A DNA stretch of 7,541 nt from an uncultured Clostridia bacterium. Lineage in GTDB: Bacteria > Bacillota > Clostridia > Christensenellales > UBA1242. The stretch covers positions 1 through 7,541 of the forward strand of contig CALKLQ010000036.1 of the NCBI GenBank assembly GCA_937992055.1. Direction: 5' to 3'. Both the position numbers and the translations under genes were made by a program. Below the pieces are notes generated by a model. It made no database searches. It was not told the DNA's origin and saw nothing but the letters and a program-made list of their open reading frames with translations. Of this stretch, positions 5,195 to 7,541 are shown piece by piece (the first letter of the stretch is position 1; each line of letters begins with the position of its first letter).

Positions 5195-5497
5195 ATGGGT
5201 TGGTATAAGAAAGAAGTTTTTAAAAAAGACAATAACGGCAAATGGCGAAAACAAAGTTTTGAATTAGAAAAAGCTCCAACAGATATAGGCCGTTGGCAAA
5301 GAAGTTGTGAGTTAGAAAAAAAATCTTCATTGAAAGAAATAACTTATCTTTCAACAATGCCGACTAAAACAGGAATAAATGAAAAAGTAACAAGAGCAAG
5401 AACTTACTTTGGAAAAAATGAGAAAGTAGTTCGAACTCTTATAACAACATCAAATAAATTGCCTAAAAATATCAATTTAAAAGATAAAGGAAATTAA
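5195..5497 (+). CDS. Hypothetical basic protein, 100 aa
   Basis: Not recognised. Start ATG follows AAGGAAGG with about 6-nt spacing. It is rich in lysine throughout (VFKKDNNGKWRKQ near the N terminus, KDKGN at the end), with no signal sequence or membrane segment. The composition suggests a nucleic-acid-associated or virion-internal protein, without proof. Only 3 bp separate its stop codon from the next gene, and the SD of that gene lies within its last codons, so the two are translationally coupled. Confidence 0.68.
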   Translation: MGWYKKEVFKKDNNGKWRKQSFELEKAPTDIGRWQRSCELEKKSSLKEITYLSTMPTKTGINEKVTRARTYFGKNEKVVRTLITTSNKLPKNINLKDKGN

Positions 5498-5500
5498 GTA

Positions 5501-5677
5501 ATGGTTAAATTTAGAATTGAATGTAATAATGGCTCAAAGTATTTTAACGAAGATGAAAAAGAGAAGGCAGAAAATTATTTTAAAACGAGATTAATTTTAA
5601 AGCTTCCAGTTGAATTTTGGGTTATGAATATAACAGCTTTTGCGACAACGCAAATATTATTGAAAAAGTCGGTTTAA
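5501..5677 (+). CDS. Hypothetical protein, 58 aa
   Basis: Starts MVKFRIECNN and ends ATTQILLKKSV. AAAGGA lies 9-10 nt before the ATG, overlapping the end of the upstream gene. The middle is charged (NEDEKEKAENYFKTR) and the last third hydrophobic but broken by charges, so no clear membrane helix. Not recognised. The good SD, tight spacing and codon composition like its neighbours support it despite its size. A small CTACT/AGTAG inverted repeat lies just after the stop. Confidence 0.6.
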   Translation: MVKFRIECNNGSKYFNEDEKEKAENYFKTRLILKLPVEFWVMNITAFATTQILLKKSV

Positions 5678-5719
5678 TCTACTTTAGTAGTTTAAATAAA
5701 AATATATAAGGGGGTTGCT

Positions 5720-5932
5720 ATGTCAGTTAGAATTAAAACAGATTCAGGCAAAACAATTGTTTTGTTAAATCCAGCAGAAAAAGCAAAAAGATATTCAAGA
5801 CAGATTAAACATGGGAAAATAACCGAAACGGGTAAAAAATTGACAAAAACAGGTTTTGCATGGCGAGCAGGTTATTTGCAAGCAAGGAAAGATTCTGCAA
5901 ATGCTTATAAATCAAATTTGTATAAAAATTAA
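5720..5932 (+). CDS. Hypothetical basic protein, 70 aa
   Basis: A GGGGG SD is 5 nt before the ATG. The N-terminal part looks like a short beta-hairpin (VRIKTDSGKTIVLL). The rest is basic and helical, ending in FAWRAGYLQARKDSANAYK. I have a general impression of similar C-terminal motifs in small proteins of prophage-like elements of gut Bacillota, but I cannot name a family. No signal or membrane segment. The next gene follows after 14 bp, so it is part of the rightward operon. Confidence 0.68.
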   Translation: MSVRIKTDSGKTIVLLNPAEKAKRYSRQIKHGKITETGKKLTKTGFAWRAGYLQARKDSANAYKSNLYKN

Positions 5933-5946
5933 TTTAAGGAGTAAAA

Positions 5947-6159
5947 ATGGCATTTTTTACAAGAACACATAAAATAATGGCTAAAAAAAATAGTCATAGT
6001 GATTTAGTTCATGCATATGAGCAATCAGAAAAAGAGTTAATAAATGTTGCTCGTAGTGGAGATGAAAAAGCTTTAAAGAAAGCAATGAAAGAGCATGGTA
6101 ATTACGAATATGCGTTGTTATATAAGCAAACTCCGCAATATCGTAAAAAAATGAAATAA
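5947..6159 (+). CDS. Hypothetical charged helical protein, 70 aa
   Basis: AAGGAG is 5 nt before the ATG, which favours this start over M11 (MAKKNSHSD). Highly charged and probably all-helical (YEQSEKELINVARSGDEKALKKAMKEH), with a basic C terminus (YRKKMK). No recognised domain. It lies between the other small genes with short spacing and shares their base composition. Confidence 0.68.
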   Translation: MAFFTRTHKIMAKKNSHSDLVHAYEQSEKELINVARSGDEKALKKAMKEHGNYEYALLYKQTPQYRKKMK

Positions 6160-6176
6160 AAAAGGGGGATTAAGTT

Positions 6177-6404
6177 ATGTTTAAGCGAAAAAGTTTAAGT
6201 GTTTGGTCTGTATTAGGTATCATTTTGTTGGTATTAATTGCAGTTGCAGCAATATTTTGCGTTGTAGTTTTAATAGCTGGTTCTTGCAATGATTTAGGTT
6301 TTGTTGACCAATTGACAAAGTGGTTTGCTCCAGATAAATTTGCGGAAATGGTAGAACAAACAGAAGAAGTCGTTTCAACAACAGCACATATATTAGGTAT
6401 GTAA
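6177..6404 (+). CDS. Small single-pass membrane protein, 75 aa
   Basis: A GGGGG SD lies 8 nt before the ATG. A basic N terminus (MFKRK) precedes one long hydrophobic helix (about 12-35), so N-in/C-out topology is expected. Outside follow CNDLGFVDQLTKWFAPDKF and an acidic stretch (VEQTEEVV). Short amphipathic proteins of this shape occur as coat proteins of filamentous phages, as membrane proteins of internal-membrane phages and as conjugation components; the sequence does not decide. C28 and C37 are present, but there is no lipobox. The next gene starts 2 bp after its stop, so the two membrane proteins are coupled. Confidence 0.75.
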   Translation: MFKRKSLSVWSVLGIILLVLIAVAAIFCVVVLIAGSCNDLGFVDQLTKWFAPDKFAEMVEQTEEVVSTTAHILGM

Positions 6405-6406
6405 TT

Positions 6407-6571
6407 ATGATTAAACGGATTGTGATAATTATATTAATTGCTGCAGCGATAATTTTAGTTGGAACATTTCCCTTGTCGATTTTAGAAATAATATTTCGTT
6501 CAATAGCAACTGCATTTGGATGGTTAGCAAAAGTTTTAAATTTCTTTGGTTGGAATGGACTATTAATTTAA
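6407..6571 (+). CDS. Tiny hydrophobic membrane protein, 54 aa
   Basis: Starts MIKRIVIIILIAAAIILVG and ends NFFGWNGLLI. A transmembrane helix covers about 4-25, followed by an amphipathic segment with E27, R31 and K42 and two tryptophans (W39, W49). The start codon is 2 bp past the previous stop, with AGG about 9 nt upstream inside the previous gene, so coupled translation is likely. Same basic-N-terminus, single-helix design as the 75-aa neighbour, suggesting partner proteins in one membrane structure. Possible roles are a minor or major capsid protein or a holin-like pore; none can be shown. A structured leader follows it. Confidence 0.72.
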   Translation: MIKRIVIIILIAAAIILVGTFPLSILEIIFRSIATAFGWLAKVLNFFGWNGLLI

Positions 6572-6589
6572 ATTTAGTTTTTTTATTCA

Positions 6590-6643
6590 AAGTGCGATGG
6601 CGGAAAACACTTAAAAAACTATCCGCTCCATTACTCCTTTTTT
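6590..6643 (+). terminator. Terminator-like hairpin with competing stem
   Basis: GCGGA (6600-6604) pairs with TCCGC (6622-6626), extended by ATG/CAT across a 2-nt bulge, then CTCC and six T's (6638-6643). A second stem AAGTG (6590-6594)/CACTT (6608-6612) would hold the 5' arm of the first in its loop, so the two either compete (attenuator) or stack as a pseudoknot with an A-rich third loop. Confidence 0.5.
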
Positions 6644-6646
6644 AAA

Positions 6647-6693
6647 ATTTGCTTGTAAGTTGTTGGGTAATCTTGCAAGCAGATGAAACCCAA
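6647..6693 (+). promoter_or_regulatory. H-type pseudoknot in the leader of the 105-aa gene
   Basis: Stem 1: 6651-6659 with 6672-6680 (9 bp, one G-U), extendable to 6647/6684. Stem 2: loop bases TTGGGT (6663-6668) with ACCCAA (6688-6693), 6 bp. The connecting loops of 3, 3 and 7 nt have the geometry of a classical H-type pseudoknot. It ends 40 nt before the ATG. Candidate cis-regulatory RNA: autogenous translational control or a riboswitch. Confidence 0.62.
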
Positions 6694-6732
6694 AAAAAAG
6701 AAGTAAAAAAATATTTAATATGGAGAAGTAAT

Positions 6733-7050
6733 ATGAAAGAAAAAAAAGCATTATTAAAAGGTTTTACTATTTTGGAAAAAGAAGGTAGAACAAACAACAT
6801 TTATTATCAATTAGAAGTTGAAACTGCTGGTGGTAAAAAAGCTTCAATGTTCATGACAGAAAATCAAAAAGAATATGTCAATGAAATTGGAAAAGAAAAT
6901 TGCTATGTTGATATTGAAACAAGAACATCAAAAGAGAACAAAGAATATTTGGTTGTTGCACTTCATGCGGGTGATGAAGTTTTCGATTTCTTTGTTAAAG
7001 ATAGAGCTTTTATTTCGCTTGCAAAATTACATGCAAAGAAAGAAGCGTAA
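6733..7050 (+). CDS. Hypothetical 105-aa protein, possible OB-fold ssDNA/RNA binder
   Basis: The ATG at 6733 is chosen for GGAGAAG just upstream; the longer frame back to TTG 6649 runs through the pseudoknot and lacks an SD. Predicted strands alternate with basic turns (KALLKGFTILEKEG, NNIYYQLEVETAGGKKASMF, NCYVDIETRTS, EYLVVALHAG), ending in a basic helix (LAKLHAKKEA). This pattern and size would suit a small OB-fold single-strand binding protein like those of small phages or plasmids, but no diagnostic motif is visible. The structured leader would fit self-regulation of such a protein. Function is inference. Confidence 0.75.
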   Translation: MKEKKALLKGFTILEKEGRTNNIYYQLEVETAGGKKASMFMTENQKEYVNEIGKENCYVDIETRTSKENKEYLVVALHAGDEVFDFFVKDRAFISLAKLHAKKEA

Positions 7051-7060
7051 ATAATTTAGT

Positions 7061-7090
7061 TGTTAGTTCGAGTTCGTGACTCGATTAACA
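7061..7090 (+). promoter_or_regulatory. Strong hairpin after the 105-aa gene
   Basis: TGTTA (7061-7065)/TAACA (7086-7090) and TCGAGT (7068-7073)/ACTCGA (7079-7084) form a stem of 11 bp or more with a 5-nt loop. No T-run follows. It may protect an mRNA end or bind a protein. Confidence 0.45.
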
Positions 7091-7100
7091 TAGGCGAAAC

Positions 7101-7144
7101 AAAAATGATAGCAGGTGCACCCTTTTGCAAACTACTATCTTTTT
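7101..7144 (+). terminator. Probable intrinsic terminator
   Basis: GATAG (7107-7111) pairs with CTATC (7135-7139), flanked by A's before and five T's (7140-7144) after. The loop holds the palindrome GGTGCACC (7114-7121). The short stem makes it moderate. Confidence 0.5.
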
Positions 7145-7154
7145 GTCTAATATG

Positions 7155-7187
7155 ATTGACCACATATTACTGACGAGCTAGGTCAAT
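7155..7187 (+). promoter_or_regulatory. Inverted repeat before the last gene
   Basis: ATTGACC (7155-7161) and GGTCAAT (7181-7187) are perfect 7-base arms around a 19-nt spacer, ending 6 bp before the GGGGG SD. It could be an RNA hairpin controlling translation or a protein-binding DNA site. Confidence 0.5.
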
Positions 7188-7201
7188 ATAATGGGGGTTA
7201 C

Positions 7202-7541
7202 ATGGAAATATGTAAAAAAATAATAAATATCATAATTATTATCTTGACAGTTTTAGCACTTGTTGTAATTGGGCTTTATGCGTATTTTATGTTGTTTGTT
7301 AAAAACACACAAAAAACAGTAGGTATAAATTACATTGGAGACCAAGCGCCAGTAGACATATTGGAAATAAAATCTCAACAAGAATTAACGGCAGCAGAAA
7401 TTGAGTATTACGAAAATAGATACTTATTCCATGCAAATGTTTTTGATAATGCAAATAAAAATGGCGAAGAGTTGTATGAAATGCAGTTAAATTATTTTAC
7501 AGATTATTCTCTGGAACATACAGCTTGCCGTTCTACAGGAA
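7202..7541 (+). CDS. Membrane-anchored protein, 3' end outside window
   Basis: A GGGGG SD is 4 nt before the ATG. 113 codons are visible with no stop. The N terminus MEICKK leads into one strong hydrophobic helix (about 8-33, IINIIIIILTVLALVVIGLY in its core), then a polar region (GDQAPVDILEIKSQQELTAAE; YYENRYLFHANVFDNANK). The expected topology is N-in with a large outer domain, either an uncleaved anchor or a signal peptide. No family recognised. Position after a structured intergenic region and a terminator suggests the start of a new transcription or translation unit of surface or virion proteins. Confidence 0.75.
   Translation, partial: MEICKKIINIIIIILTVLALVVIGLYAYFMLFVKNTQKTVGINYIGDQAPVDILEIKSQQELTAAEIEYYENRYLFHANVFDNANKNGEELYEMQLNYFTDYSLEHTACRSTG

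Noticed and set aside
6649..6732. Upstream extension of the 105-aa gene to a TTG
   Set aside because: Runs through the pseudoknot and a long A run; the ATG at 6733 has GGAGAAG.
447..7050. Possible UGA recoding (no complete gene here ends in TGA)
   Set aside because: All intact frames lack in-frame TGA and use TGG for tryptophan, so the standard code suffices; A+T bias explains TAA preference.
7187..7192. TATAAT before the last gene as a promoter
   Set aside because: No -35 at suitable spacing, and the transcript would start within the SD.

Overview
The window is a low-GC (strongly A+T-rich) bacterial sequence. Host tRNA genes with encoded CCA ends, strong purine Shine-Dalgarno (SD) sites, factor-independent terminators and a standard genetic code point to Bacillota or a close relative; that is inference, and no genus can be named. 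It looks like a chromosome/mobile-element junction: tRNA-Phe (5' end cut off), tRNA-Thr and tRNA-Tyr at 1-337, then a tyrosine recombinase on the minus strand pointing at tRNA-Tyr. This is the usual arrangement at one end of an element integrated in a tRNA gene.

Layout. 338-1770: tRNA terminator, integrase gene, and a frameshifted or unusual N-terminal reading frame before it. 1749-2945: a compact module on the minus strand, made of a near-consensus promoter, a roughly 72-nt structured RNA with two hairpins and a U-run, and an Abi_2/AbiF-family gene with a HEPN RNase motif. The module lies between two copies of a 35-bp sequence (34/35 identical), each acting as a terminator. 2948-3748: XRE repressor gene followed by a lipoprotein gene. 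3749-3917: divergent promoter region. 3918-4421: a small sigma-70-like factor, in the place where a phage would usually have cro. 4484-7541: short, mostly unrecognised plus-strand genes with one opposing gene (4870-5121). They include two tiny membrane proteins, a 105-aa protein behind a highly structured leader with a convincing H-type pseudoknot, and a membrane-anchored protein that runs off the window.

How it may work together. The XRE repressor, lipoprotein, AbiF module and integrase face left and resemble genes expressed in the integrated state (maintenance, immunity, defence). The sigma factor and small genes face right and resemble the lytic or transfer program. The element type is undecided: a small prophage with membrane proteins (filamentous-like or membrane-containing), a satellite, or an integrative conjugative/mobilizable element. 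No replication, packaging or relaxase gene is in view.

Most notable points: the AbiF-ncRNA module with its own terminator repeats, a family that has been linked to RNA antitoxins and to the ancestry of Cas13; the pseudoknotted leader at 6647-6693; and a repressor/sigma-factor switch.
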